In this document: in pieces, positions 1 to 11,346 of the stretch
How positions within the stretch are numbered: the stretch's first letter is position 1
Layout: every line of letters begins with the position of its first letter
From: Cydia pomonella
Taxonomy: Eukaryota; Arthropoda; Insecta; Lepidoptera; Tortricidae
NCBI RefSeq assembly: GCF_033807575.1
Contig: NC_084722.1
Coordinates: 2,784,832-2,848,831, forward strand
DNA: 64,000 bases
Direction of reading: 5' to 3'
The notes under the pieces: model-generated
The model's input: the letters and a program-made list of their open reading frames with translations, nothing else
What the model was told of the DNA's origin: nothing
Databases searched by the model: none
Position numbers and translations under genes: made by a program

Positions 1-827
1 CGACTTGGAAATAATTCTACAAGCTTCCTTTTCCACTCTGACCACGTGTATAGGTTAGTGCTGAGACCCTGGTACCAACATTTAGCAAGACCTGTAAGTT
101 TCAGAAGCGTGAAATGTATAATCTCTTTCTCTGCCCACCCGTAAGTCTCAGCACACTCCTCTACTTTTGTAAGCCATGTAGGAATGGTTTGATCTTTCGA
201 TATTAGATCGAACTCGAGAATCTTCATCTCTTCAACATCTTTACGATGATTAGAAATTTACTTATAGTATTTTCACCAGATTCATTCAGGTAGTCTACTT
301 ACTATCTACGACACGATCGACGCATGGAGAGTGAGAGTACAACCTTTTATGTTTAGAGGTTACACGATAGTCGTCATCAGAACTACTACTATAAACATAG
401 TGCCTCTTTCTCTCCATGCGTCCATACCGTATTGGGCTTACAGGATGTCGCGGATGCTTATAATTATGCTAGTTGTCTTCATAAGAGGAACTCCACTACC
501 ATCCGCAATTTCTTGCGCGCCCGTGCGTCTATGGCGACATGCTTCAACTGCAAGGAACATGTCTGGACCCAAATTTGGTGTTCGTGAACGTGGCGCTCTC
601 TCACACCGTAACTCGCAATCATACTCTTCATCATGCAGCAAGTGTTTGCGGCTTTGCCTACCTTTCAGGCTCCCTTCCGCTCCCTCACTTGGCATGGCAG
701 ATGATTTAGGCGTTGGACGTTCCCGAATCTCACATTCGTTAACGTCCACTTCCGCGACATTATGATCGGAGCTGCGCTTCTCTCTGCGCCCATTATTGCT
801 GACCTTATCGTCATTTGCGTCCATCAC
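1..827 (-). pseudogene. Broken gag region of a Ty3/gypsy-type LTR retrotransposon
   Basis: On the minus strand an open frame begins with a Met at 827 and runs to a stop at 438; it is charged and Ser/Arg-rich. After a disrupted stretch (about 438-250), a second coding-like segment (about 250-1, running off the window) reads like the retrotransposon gag core: it has the pattern WLTKVEECAETYGW followed by LKLTGLAKCWYQGL and a WSEWK motif, as in arthropod Ty3/gypsy gag. Gag would package element RNA. The two parts are not in one uninterrupted frame, so this copy looks dead. The 5' LTR should lie to the right of 827, but I could not identify LTR ends or a primer-binding site. The family call rests on motif memory only. 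Confidence 0.55.
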
Positions 828-2205
828 TGAAACTTAGATTTGTTCGGATATTATCATTGTTCATTCAAATTTTTAATCGTCCTTAGAAAAACATTACGAT
901 GCGGCATTTTGCAACATATGCTTAAAATATGATTAGGTAGAAAACACGTTGTTCTTTTAAAAGAGCTCTATCAGCCGACAGGATACCTTGATTTCAGTTA
1001 AGTTTTATTATTAATTTCTAATACCATTAAAACTATAATATTAGCATTTCCTACAAGCTGTAACAGCCCGAAATATCACCCCTGCCAATTTATTAAATTT
1101 CATCAAGTCCTGAGAGTTTTCAGGAAGCGACATGTCAGGTCCTTTCTGATAAAACTCTACACTATATAAAAATATATTAATTTTAAATCAAGTTTTAGCC
1201 GTTTTCAGTAGCCTGAAATATCGTTTCAAGCCATTTCTAGTGATACGTTACGCAATGTCAAAACATTGGAATTTATCACGAGTTTCAGTCGCCATCAGCA
1301 GCCTTAAATATCGTTTCAGGCCGTTATGAATGAATCTCTACACAATATATGAGATTTGAAATTTTAACAAGTTTCAGTTATTTTCAGCAGCATGAAATAT
1401 CTACACTATATCAAAACTCTAAATTTGCATCAATTATTAGTGTTTTTCGCAGCCTGAAATAACGTCTCAGGCCCCGTCAAAACGGTTTCATTATTTTTCT
1501 TATAAAAATTATCTTAATTCCCCTCGTCATGTTACATTAAAATTATCCTAACATCACAAGGTATTTATGTATATGAATCTATTATATAGATTTATTATTG
1601 ATTTATTTATCATATCGTTTATTTTCTTTATACCAATAATTTGATCACTATTTGAATAAACAACTATTCAATTTGTTCATATAAATGTAAGACGAGCAAA
1701 CTCAAGCTCACCTAGGGAATTCGAACAATAAAAAAAAATAGGCAAGTTTGCATCATTGCCACACCATCACGCATCTAGCTTTAAGCATAACGTAAAAATA
1801 TATATTTTCAATAAAAGTACAATAAAAAAAACATTTTATTGCGAACATCGAACTAGAATAACTATAAAAGACTGACTTGGGCTCAAAAATGACCCCTCGG
1901 CTACTGTGCCGAAAACGAATCGACTGTGCGGGTAGTTCGAAAAACTCGCGCGATTTTCTAATGTAAATGTTGATGTCAACTTTAGCCAGTCTTCTCCGAC
2001 AACACCGTCCTTGAAACGTCGGAGGTAAATTTAAAACTTAAGCGATTAAGTCCCATTTGTATGAGTTAAAGATGTGTAAAAATCGTGAAGGTTTAAATCA
2101 GTGAATTGACTGTACTAGGCGGAATTAGACAGCTTTAGTACGACAGCAGCCTTCTGCGGCATAACATGTCAGCCCATACAAAATTATTAATTCAGAAACC
2201 TATAT
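828..2205. repeat. AT-rich non-coding stretch with degenerate 'CAGCCTGAAATATCG' repeats
   Basis: Between about 1060 and 1480 a core resembling CAGCCTGAAATATCGTTTCA recurs about five times (near 1060, 1205, 1295, 1385 and 1455) at uneven spacing of about 70-145 bp. This could be the untranslated leader or LTR of the neighbouring gag-bearing element, or an unrelated degenerate tandem repeat. From 1500 to 2200 I see no gene; there are only AT-rich sequence and short open frames without coding character. Confidence 0.35.
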
Positions 2206-2208
2206 CAA

Positions 2209-2287
2209 ATGCCTTATTGTGCGTTTATTGGTACCAAAAATTCAATACAACACAAGAAGAAGAATGGGATTAATTGGTTTGTGTAAG
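2209..2287 (+). pseudogene. Short relic resembling the N-terminus of a THAP zinc-finger domain
   Basis: A 25-codon frame from an ATG at about 2209 begins MPYCAFIGTKNS, has a KKKNGINWF segment and then stops. THAP domains typically open with Met, a first Cys near residue 4, a second Cys about five residues later and then a basic stretch ahead of an aromatic/Pro segment. Here the second Cys position is Thr, and the frame ends at the point where a first exon would usually be spliced. No continuation was found downstream. It may be a dead exon of a THAP gene or of a THAP-bearing transposase; chance resemblance is possible. Confidence 0.3.
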
Positions 2288-2558
2288 TTTAATTCCTAAA
2301 CATGATAAATAATTATTTAAATTAACAGACTGTTGTAGACTAATACGCTAAACCAAATGTCGTAACTATATGTATTAGTTTCATAATAACTCATGCCCTT
2401 TTGGGCATACTTTGATACGGGGTGACAGAATGAGATGGCGTTATGCAACATTTTACTTTAAAGGAACTCCAATTACTTGTTCTTATGTAAAATATCAAGT
2501 ACGGTGCAAATTTCTTGCCGATAAACTTCCTGTTTTATTTATTCAAGTTTCACAAAGG

Positions 2559-3245
2559 ACCGGAACCAAGGATCGTTACCGGTATTCTGACTACCGGTTT
2601 TAAATTAGGTATAACCGGTTATAGTTGTATTTCGCAATTTTTATCACTAAAGCTTTGATTACAGGTATAATCAATAACGATACTCATGTCTATTAGTGAT
2701 TTTGCCATTAGACAACAATATCTGTATTTGACATTTTACCCTTAAAAACCATTACCGGTTATACATGTCAATGTCAATACACTCCTTTATTTGTGACTTC
2801 GAAGATGTTGCGCTTTGCGTATTGCTAAATTGTCAGAATATTTCAGACTTAGTACTTTGGCAAGGCTTTTCCTTTGCGAATAAAAATGAAGGACATCGTT
2901 ACTTAAATAATTTACTTTCAGAAGCAAATAATATTAATCTAGGTACTACTACTACACTTCAGCCAGCTATGCAAAATATTATCACGTGACGTTACAGTAT
3001 TAGACCTATTTGTTGTGATTTAGTAGTAGTGTCTGATTGACATCTTACCTTTCAAGTACAATGAATGGCGGTATTGAATAAAGGTATTTAATATTGTAAA
3101 TAGTCTATATATAACGGTAAAAACAAAAGCAAAATCAAAACAATACCTCTAATAGGAATATAGCTATTCTTTTTATAGCGGTATTAGTTTGAGAATTTAT
3201 TTACAGGTATTAAATAAAACCGGTTGCACAATCCCTGACCGGAAC
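2559..3245. mobile_element. Non-autonomous hAT-type element with 8-bp target duplication
   Basis: An exact 8-bp direct repeat ACCGGAAC lies at 2559-2566 and 3238-3245. Immediately inside are imperfect inverted ends: CAAGGATCGTTACCGG on the left, and CAGGGATTGTGCAACCGG as the reverse complement of the right end. The 671-bp interior (2567-3237) carries several subterminal ACCGGT/ACCGGTTATA motifs on both strands near both ends. An 8-bp duplication, short imperfect TIRs and subterminal repeats are typical of hAT elements. The small open frames inside (such as the 74-codon one at 2765-2989) have no recognisable transposase, so it probably depends on an enzyme encoded elsewhere. Confidence 0.8.
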
Positions 3246-5135
3246 AGAAAATTCTTTGGACAAAAATGCTGTTACTTTAAACAGGCAGGCACCAGGTTGA
3301 TTCACTTGGTTCCTTAGCCAAACACGCGAATTTGTAGCGTACATTTCAAAGAAATTTATTACTATCAGACAGAAAATGGATAAGTGGGACTTGAAGATAA
3401 GGTTGTTCTTACGCTTACTTATATTTTTGGTTATTTCATATGTATTATATTTAAAACAAAACAATATATTCAGTTAAGAATAATATTTCAGATGGCACGT
3501 ACTGAAAATATCTCGGAGAGTTCAATTGAATCTAGTAACATCCCAACAAAAGGTCGTCTGATAAATAGTTAAATACTTTATTAAATTTTAAAATATTAAA
3601 ATAAAACGTTGTCTCACTTATAATATTTTAACTTCAGGTTTCTTTCCATATTGCGTTGTTGTTTTGTATTATTTACATTTTATTGATACATAACTAAAAA
3701 CGTATATTAAACTTGGGAAACATTCAACACTGGCATTTTATAAAATTTTGTATGTACTTTCATTGTTCCAGAATACATAATACATATTAACATTACGTTT
3801 CAAATTTTGTATGTACCGACATACACTTATAAAGTATAAACATGCCTAATCTTGACAATAAATACGCGTCAAACAATAATTTATATGAATTGGTTCCATC
3901 TTAGTATAATTATTGTAAGATTTGACAACGCCAAAATATTGTAACGCAACAACGGTTTGACGCATAGAATTCTATTATAGGCAATCAAAACTTTTATTGA
4001 TCAATCACAACTTTTTGTTTAATAGCAGGAATTAGTTTATTGAATATAATTCGAAGCTGCAAGGATATATTCACGGTGAAGGGGTAGCTGTCAGTGTCAG
4101 TATGGCTGGTATTTTCTATGGAGAGCGTTGTCTATATTATATATTCCGTCGCTGATTGCGAACCAATCAAAACATTATTAAATCAGACCGTTGTAATTGA
4201 AATTAATTGTATAATGAAGTAAAAATGAAAATATTCTAATTAAAATGCAACAATCCACCTTAGGTTTTATATTTTACTTATTGGATTTATTGGAAATTAA
4301 TCCACGCTCCACGCCACCAATCCGGGCTCCACGGTGCCCTAATTTGGCGACAGATGGAGGTGGCGGTAAATTGTCAAAGAGAAACTGTTCCCTCGAAGTG
4401 GCAACTACCTTCAGTGATGAGGAAACCGATGCAAGTAGGAGGAGGAAATTATAATTATCTAGTGTAAAATATGTAACTGTTATATTTGTCCTAACAACTC
4501 AGGACCTGTCCTGACAAGCATACGTTTTAATTTTAACGTATGCAGTCGTTTAATATTTCTCACGTAAGCTAATTCAGTTTTATGATGTTATTACATTACA
4601 ATATTTTATTTTTTCGTTTACTATTTTTATTTATTTAGTTGTCTTATAAGCTAACATTATTTAAGTGTGAGCACTAACCTCACATAAAAAAATTATTAGT
4701 CAAAATAAGTGGTCAAACATAGACAAACAATATCATCAGTCGTTATGCGTCAGTAATTGTATTCATTGTGCCAGGGCCGATTAATTAACTTTTGCAGGCG
4801 GGATAAACGAGTGATTTGTTAAAATACTCGCCTATCCTCACTTCTGAGATATAAGGGGTCTAACCATAATATTAAAAGAACGGTAGGTGTGATCAAAATA
4901 CATTTATTTGGCACAATGAATATAACCTCTTCCAATCTAACTAACCACACGACAGTAGTACGCTTGTCGCTCAGACAAGCAATTATATTGTATCGAGTTC
5001 TAACAAAACAAAACGTACTGACCTGCTAATAATACAATCAACGTAACCACTTGTAATTTGCATCGACCGTCATCGTTCGACTGTCATCGTTCGAATGTCA
5101 CCTCCCGAATGCTCGTTCAATATTTAAGATGGAGG
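3246..5135. other. Non-coding AT-rich interval, no gene seen
   Basis: I see no convincing coding exon here. A 69-codon open frame at 4245-4454 lacks recognisable motifs and has no splice context that I can support. The sequence has scattered short repeats and AT-rich tracts. Confidence 0.4.
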
Positions 5136-5167
5136 GATCGATCACGTGACTCTTCACGTGATCGATC
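5136..5167. repeat. Perfect 14-bp inverted repeat with a 4-nt loop, containing CACGTG
   Basis: The arms GATCGATCACGTGA (5136-5149) and TCACGTGATCGATC (5154-5167) are exact reverse complements separated by CTCT. Each arm contains the CACGTG E-box palindrome and a GATCGATC block. It could be a paired bHLH-type binding site, the tip of a MITE, or a chance cruciform. Nothing nearby identifies a regulated gene. Confidence 0.6.
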
Positions 5168-5674
5168 GTTACAAATACTTTTAATACTATAGTTAGCTTA
5201 TTTAATCTAGAAAAATGTATTATAATGACAAAATATCTATATAAACTAAACAGTATCCTTACAATTGGTTGCCCGAATCGAGCTGCTTCTGTCAATTATA
5301 CGACATACAAACGATATCTAAATGAGAACTTATCTAAGCCAGAACTTATCGTTATCGTATTTCATTCTTCGAATCGGGCCGTTAGTCACCTTGACTAGGC
5401 ACCCTGAATCTTTTATATACCACAATATTCTAAACATTTCAGGTAGACTGTAATATTCAGTAGCCACAGCCGCCGTTACGAAAGCTTTCAGCTTTCAGGG
5501 CTGAATGTCTATATACGTAGAGCTTTCGGGCGGCAATCGGGTTTGTTTAAGCTTGGTACAAAAAGATCGCCATATTGTGAGAGTGCTTATTTATATTTAG
5601 GAGTGAAATAAATGGAACGTGAAAACATTTTGTAGGAAATTCTGTGGTAGGAAATATTAATTTTGTTATAAGCT

Positions 5675-6041
5675 GACATCGGATTTTAGGGGGCAAAATT
5701 TTATGACAGATACAAGGACGAGGAAGATATATCGATAAACTCAATTATCGATGCTTTTCCCATACATTACTATTAATTAGTGATCGCTCCGAGTTTTGTT
5801 TGTGAGGGCGTATATTTTGTAAGTATTAATTTGGAGACAAATATGTTTCTAATATATTTTTTAAATAGAGAAGAAATTAATCGAGTTATTATTTAGTTTA
5901 ATTCCTATACTTTCAACAAAATTATATTTCTACAGAAAAATGGAGCAATAATCGATGTTTTTCCTTTTTGACGGCAATTGAGTTTATCGATTTAGGAACT
6001 CCCTAACTGTCATTGAATTTTGCCATTTAAAATCCGATGTC
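5675..6041. mobile_element. Palindromic MITE-like element
   Basis: The left end begins GACATCGGATTTTAGGGG and the right end closes with AAAATCCGATGTC, its near reverse complement. A second inner pair also matches in inverted orientation (ATCGATAAACTCAATT near 5733 and AATTGAGTTTATCGAT near 5982). The arms are diverged and interrupted, suggesting an old copy. No target duplication was clear. Confidence 0.5.
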
Positions 6042-6320
6042 TGTTCAAGTATAAGAAAAAGTATAGGTGTGGAAAATGTATTTCATTTCTCATGCTTCAA
6101 AGTGGGTTGTTGTTGTTCTATAAAGTGTGCAGAGAGTGATACGTTTCTAGTCTAGAGAATTTTACTTTCCAAGTATTTTTTCTTTTTTTTTTACATTAAC
6201 CAAATAAAATGAGGTTTAAAATGGATTTGTTTATAATATAAATAACGATATTTTTACCTAAATTGTGTGTCTGGAAATACTATAAAAGTACTTAAGTAGT
6301 CGTATTATTAAAAATAAAAC

Positions 6321-6939
6321 TGGCCAAGAGCATGTCGGGCCATGCTCAGTGTAGGGTTCCGTAGTTACTCTTCCGTCATAATAAGCTAAACTGGAGCTTA
6401 AAGTATAGTAAATTGTTAACCAAGGGATGAAACGGTACCTTTCACCCGAATTAAACAAATAGGCAAATTTGCATAATCAGTACCTAATTAAAGTAAGTCT
6501 TTTTACTATGAAGAGAAAACTTTTTGCGATAACTCAAAAACAGCTAAACTGATCATGTCCGCTATAGTTTTCATTTAATGTCTTTCTTAAGTTCTACTTC
6601 CACGATTTTTTTCATATTTTTTGGACCTATGGTTCAAAAGTTAGAGGGGGGGGGACACATTTTTTTTTCTTTCGGAGCGATTATCTCCGAATATATTCAC
6701 TTTATCAAAAAATGTTTCTTGAAAACCCCTATTCGTTTTGAAAGACCTTTCCAACGATACCCCACACTCTAGGGTTGAAGCGAGAAAAAAAAATTCACCC
6801 CCACTTTACGTGTAGGGGAGGTACCCTAAAAAAAAATTTTTTTTTAGATTTTATTGTACGACTTTGTTGGCTTTATTGATTTATATATCCATGCCGAATT
6901 TCAGCTATCTAGCACTAACGACCACGGAGCAAAGCCTCG

Positions 6940-6974
<35 letters not shown>

Positions 6975-7020
6975 GGACATGGCGAAACTATAAGGGTTCC
7001 TAGTTGACTACGGAACCCTA
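6321..7020. repeat. Dispersed repeat copy 1 with GGGTTCCGTAG ends and (GACA)n tract
   Basis: The segment starts near GGCCAAGAGCATGTCGGGCC, has AGGGTTCCGTAGT close to its left side and ACTACGGAACCCT at its right end, and includes a GACA microsatellite at about 6940-6973. A diverged second copy lies at 32599-33038 and shares the left leader, the CCAACGATACCCCACACT block, the GACGGACATGGCGAAA block and the right end. The inverted ends suggest a MITE-like or foldback family. The poly-G and poly-T runs inside are simple sequence. Confidence 0.65.
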
Positions 7021-7965
7021 AAAAAACACGTATTTTACTTTTCTCGTATTTCAAGAAAAAGTAGTGTTTACCTCGGGTAAAGGTATCATTTCAGCCTTGG
7101 ACTATTAGCGGTTTCACTTCTAGCGCCAAACTACCTCGACAGAAATTATCATCGCATTTCGCATTTATCATTCGCATTTTTTAGAAATTAGTGCCTTTCA
7201 TCCCTTGGTTAACAATCTTCTATTATCTAACTCAGTAGCCAAAGTAGATGTGACATAGTTACCTATTTACCGTTGATTTTATATACAGAAGTATAGCCCA
7301 AATCAGAAATCATATCAACATCTCTGATGTCTGATATCAATTTAGATCACGACTTGTGTCACTGCCCAGTATCTAGACCTGAATAATTCCTAGATATATC
7401 TATACCTACATTAGCTAGAAAGGATAGGAGAATAACCTACACCATAAAAATCAGTAAAGGAAGCAATATTCTTGGCACCATCGTCTGTCTGGCTACCCGG
7501 CCAAATTGAAAAGTCTAGAACACAAGGTTGTGCTGTCGTATTGTTGATGGTATTGTATTTGGTCGGTTGTCAGGGTTGATGGCCGGGGCAAAGAGGTTAG
7601 TGGGCTTGGCTGTAAATAATGGGGGATGTTACGCAAGATGGGTTCTAAGTGGGGTTGTTAGGAGTAGATTTGCTGGTTAGCTTTAATACGAGTATTAGGT
7701 ATGACATGATGTCAATCGTTAACGCTTCATAGGAAACGAAACGCAGCTGTCTTTGTCGCATTAATATGGATGAGTGATAGAGAGAGATTGCGATTTGACA
7801 TCTTTTTGTAATTGAGGCTCAAGGTGACGCATCGTTAAACAATAAAATGTAAAAATTCGGCGCATGCTTGCTTCCCGAAACCCGCACTCGTACATGGCGC
7901 GTATTGAATTTGCTTTTGCGATAGCTTATTCTATAAGATCGTATGCGGCAAAACGGGTTTTACCT

Positions 7966-8240
7966 TTCCTTCTTCCTCGCGTTGTCCCGGCATTGCCACG
8001 GCTCATGGGAGCCTGGGGTCCGCTCCTTCCAACCCAGAGGGTAAACTAGGCCTTATTGGGGTTAGTCCGGTTTCCTCACGATGTTTTCCTTCACCGAGAA
8101 GCGACTGGTAAATATCAAATGATATTTCGTACATAAATTCCTAAAAACTCATTGGTACGAAACGAACCGGGGTTTGAATTTGAACCCGCGATCTCCGGAT
8201 TGCAAGTCGCACGCTCTTACCGCTAGGCCACCAGCGCTTC
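7966..8240 (-). mobile_element. tRNA-derived SINE (family A), minus orientation
   Basis: Read on the minus strand, a tRNA-like head begins about 8240 with an A-box-like segment TGGCCTAGCGGTAAGAGCG and a B-box-like GCGGGTTCAAATTC. A body follows, ending near CCGCGTTGTC-type sequence at about 7966. The head would serve as an internal RNA polymerase III promoter. Related copies are at 9039-9197, 16398-16605 (headless) and 57181-57420 (diverged). Confidence 0.7.
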
Positions 8241-9700
8241 AAACACGGGTTTTATCGTTTAAAGTAAAAAAACAAGAATTTATCGAAAAATCACAACTAC
8301 AGAATTGAAGTTTGTTTTTATATTTAAATACATAGACAATTTAGAGGATTGAATCGGTCCCATTTGCCAGAGGTATCTTTGATACGATTTTCTCTTCTAT
8401 AAAAGCTAACTAATCGTGTAACAGCACCAAACAATACTTTCATGAGTTTCACAATAATAGTCCCACAATAATAATAATACAATTAAAATGCTACTATAAA
8501 AAAATATAACACTAAGGAAAATATTGATTTTCTAGTCCTTACTGTATTCATTATATACACCATTTCGTGGTAAGCAATTACAATATGTTTTCATCTTTTC
8601 TTTGTAATATAGTTCTGTATGTAATTTAAGTTTTACCACGAAATAAATGATTTATGATTTTATGATTATGACCAACATAACCAAACGGAGTAAGTTTTCC
8701 AACAACAGTCCATTCCGTCCATATTTGTTCGAAACACGGCGCTGATGGGAAAAGTTGCGGACAATATTAAAAGTTCGAGGAGACCTCGGGACAGTTACGG
8801 AATGCAGACATCTTTGTCCTTCCTCGACAAAACATACCTAATTTGGCAAACCAGTTCCGTCAGTGAAAAATAGCGGCAAATATAAAAATGTTATGTAAAA
8901 ATGTAGGTGCGAAGTTCACTTCACTCACATAGAAAATCTGAATTTCGCGTCTTTTTCTATGGAAAGCATGATCACCGGTCATCCGTCATAGAAAAGTAAG
9001 AAAGGCGGACCCGGCCCGGTCTGACATGGGTCATCCTTTTGAGATTAATCCAGTTTCCTCACGATGTTTTCCTTCACCGAAAAGTGACTGGTACATATCG
9101 CATGGTTCCGAGAAACTCATTGGTACGAGCCGGGGTTTGAACCCGCGACCTCCACATTGAAATTCGCACGCTCTTACCGCTAGCCCACCAGCGCTTCGTA
9201 TCGGATCAGACTACGCGTTAAAATAATCAAATCATTCTCTAAAGGCTTCTACAAATCTTACTGATAATTGCGTGCGTTTGCGTTACATTGCTCCGTTTGA
9301 TCAATTGGTTGAATTGGTTGCATCTACTCAGCCGCAATGATTTAAAATCATGCGAATTCTTGCAACGTCTATATCTAATAGCTTTGTACTCAAGAGATAA
9401 GTATTATATGAAAAATTTAATAAGTACAGTGGTAAATAAGTTCAAGCATAAACTGCAGTGCAGCGCAAGCAGTATTCTGCTTACTGTGGGACTAGGTCAA
9501 TTTATGTATAGATATTTATCTAGGTCTTACCTGTGAATAAGCGATTGAAACAACCGAGTTAACCGGTCTAATAACTTCAGTATAAGCCATAAGCCTTTAT
9601 GAATATCAGTTGATGATTTAACCTAATTATTACTCTAACTGGTGGCCTACAGATTATGTTAATAGTTGGTTGATGTTCTCAGAATAGGACAACATAGCGG
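8241..9700. other. Interval without a recognisable gene
   Basis: Apart from the SINE at 9039-9197, I see only AT-rich sequence. An 82-codon open frame at 9288-9536 has no recognisable domain and no supportable splice context; I do not call it a gene. Confidence 0.35.
9039..9197 (-). mobile_element. tRNA-derived SINE (family A), shortened copy
   Basis: It shares the TTTCCTCACGATGTTTTCCT body block and the tRNA-like head (GCTGGTGGGCTAGCGGTAAG on the minus strand) with the copy at 7966-8240. The far part of the body is missing, so it appears truncated at its 3' side. Confidence 0.65.
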
Positions 9701-10310
9701 TAGAAGACGGTGTGCTCAACAGATCGAGACAGTATTTCACACCGGCCCAACGTCTACAGCTTTATAAGGCGCAGGTGCGCCCGCACATGGAATACTGTTC
9801 TCATCTATGGGCAGGGGCATCCCAGTACCAGCTTCTCCCTCTGGACCGCATCCAACGAAGAGCGACTCGAATTGTCTACTGCCAATGTATTTCGGATCGG
9901 CTTGACTCCTTGGAGCTGCGTAGAGATGTGGCCTCGCTCTGCATTTTCTATCGCATGTACAACGGGGAGTGCTCCGAGGTATTGTTCGGATTAATCCCTG
10001 CCGCTTCTTTTCGCCATCGCCCTACGCGACAACATTTCCATCCTCACCACTTAGATGGTTGGCAGTCCTCAACTGTGCGTTTTTCCAGGAACTTTCTGCC
10101 TCGCACTGCTAAACTGTGGAATGAACTGTCGCCTGCGGTATTTCCGGACCGATACGACCTTCAAACCTTCAAGAAAAGAGCGTACTCCCATCTTAAAGGC
10201 CGGCAACGCACTTACAACCCCTCTGGTGTTGCAGGTGTACATGGGCGGCGGTAATCGCTTACCATCAGGTGATCCGTCTGCTCGTTTGCCTCCTCTACCA
10301 TAAAAAAAGA
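9700..10310 (+). mobile_element. Non-LTR retrotransposon 3' fragment (RT C-terminus and A-rich tail)
   Basis: The plus-strand frame 9712-10254 (about 180 codons) matches the region C-terminal to the reverse transcriptase of LINEs: it has PHMEYCSHLW, then LDRIQRRATRIV, and the closing RTAKLWNELSPAVFP and FKKRAYSHL patterns. The start given is a non-ATG codon, so the frame is a 5'-truncated piece of a longer polyprotein. After the stop, a short 3' tail with CAGGTGATCCGTCTGCTCG ends in TACCATAAAAAAA. A relic of the same 3' end (GATCTGTCTGCTCGTTTGCC) lies at about 32325-32365. The style is Jockey-like, inferred from memory. Confidence 0.8.
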
Positions 10311-10834
10311 AGTTTTATTATCGTTGGATACACTACAGAAATAAGTACTACAACAGGTCGCCAACTGGGGGCTCGCGAGCATGCAGCTCTTTGGAGGTAC
10401 AATGGCGGCTCTTCAAGCCACTAAAATATTAACACTTGGAGTTCCCAGACCAAGGAAAACATTTGCGGTTGCGGCTCTTTCAGCTTCCTAAAACTAGTGA
10501 TATCTACTGCAGTCTGCAGTTGGCTCTTTGTCTTCTCAAAACTTTGCCGAACCTTGTTATAGTAATAACGTATGCAGTAGATGTGCACGTACCTCCTAAA
10601 GTGGTAACTACGAGCTATGAAAAAAGAACTGAATATATTTAACATTATGTTAGTAACAATATTTTTATCGTTGTATTAGATGACGTAAATTTTACTACTT
10701 TTGGAACCCGGAGTGGTATTTTTTCGTGCTTTCGTCCAATTCTAATTTTTTGTACTTACTATTTTTTCTAAACTTAGCATCACTTTTATGAACATGTGTC
10801 ATGGGGCTTATCCTTGTATCAGATGGGTTTAGTT

Positions 10835-10963
10835 TAACACATGAGTACCGGGAATACACTCGGCGGATTCTCTGTTCGTAGTCGCTTTCCTCTGCAAAGC
10901 GAGAAAACGTTGGGATCGGCTACGAGCGTAGCGCTACGAAAACGTTGGAAGCGAATGTGTTAA
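10835..10963. repeat. Dispersed short repeat, copy 1 (GTAGCGCTACGAAAACGTTGG)
   Basis: A block of about 125 bp shares the order TCGGCGG, GTCGCTTTCCTCT, AAAGCG, GATCGGCTACG and GTAGCGCTACGAAAACGTTG with a second copy at 13314-13446. The ends are AACACATGAGTACCGGG and AGCGAATGTGTT, so it may be a small MITE with weak inverted ends. Confidence 0.6.
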
Positions 10964-11213
10964 TAAATAAGCCACCACTCACTTATATTAGCCAATACAA
11001 ATGCGACGCCCTACGACGTAGCACTAACTACGACGACATAAACCACTGGAGTCCGATTCTGATTTAAAACAGTGTTACGGGTTTGATTTGATTTTGACAC
11101 GACCTTGAAGATAGCTCATTCTGATTGGTGCATGGGAAATGAACTGAACGTCATGTGTGATACGCGCCATTCACCATGACGATCTGACAAGTACTATCAA
11201 ACCAGGTGGGAGC

Positions 11214-11346
11214 GGGAGAGGGAGTGGGAGTGGGAAAAGTGGAAGTGAAAGTGATAGTATGGTAAAAGTGTGGTAAGCGCGTGGTAATAGGTTAAATGTG
11301 TGGTAAAAGGGTGGTAAAGGTGTGGTGAAAGTGTGGTTAAGGTGTG
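11214..11346 (+). repeat. Purine-rich tract of GTGTGGTAAA-like short repeats
   Basis: A run of GGGAGTGGGA-type units passes into repeated GTGTGGTAAA, GGGTGGTAAA and GTGTGGTGAA variants over about 130 bp. Nearly all Gs lie on the plus strand. It is a degenerate 10-12-bp minisatellite with strong strand asymmetry. Confidence 0.6.

Noticed and set aside
6940..6973. CRISPR-like periodic repeat
   Set aside because: It is a simple GACA microsatellite within a dispersed repeat; no spacers.
10436..10645. Paired 68-74-codon frames on opposite strands near 10.5 kb
   Set aside because: Overlapping antisense frames of similar length with no motif; not supportable as genes.
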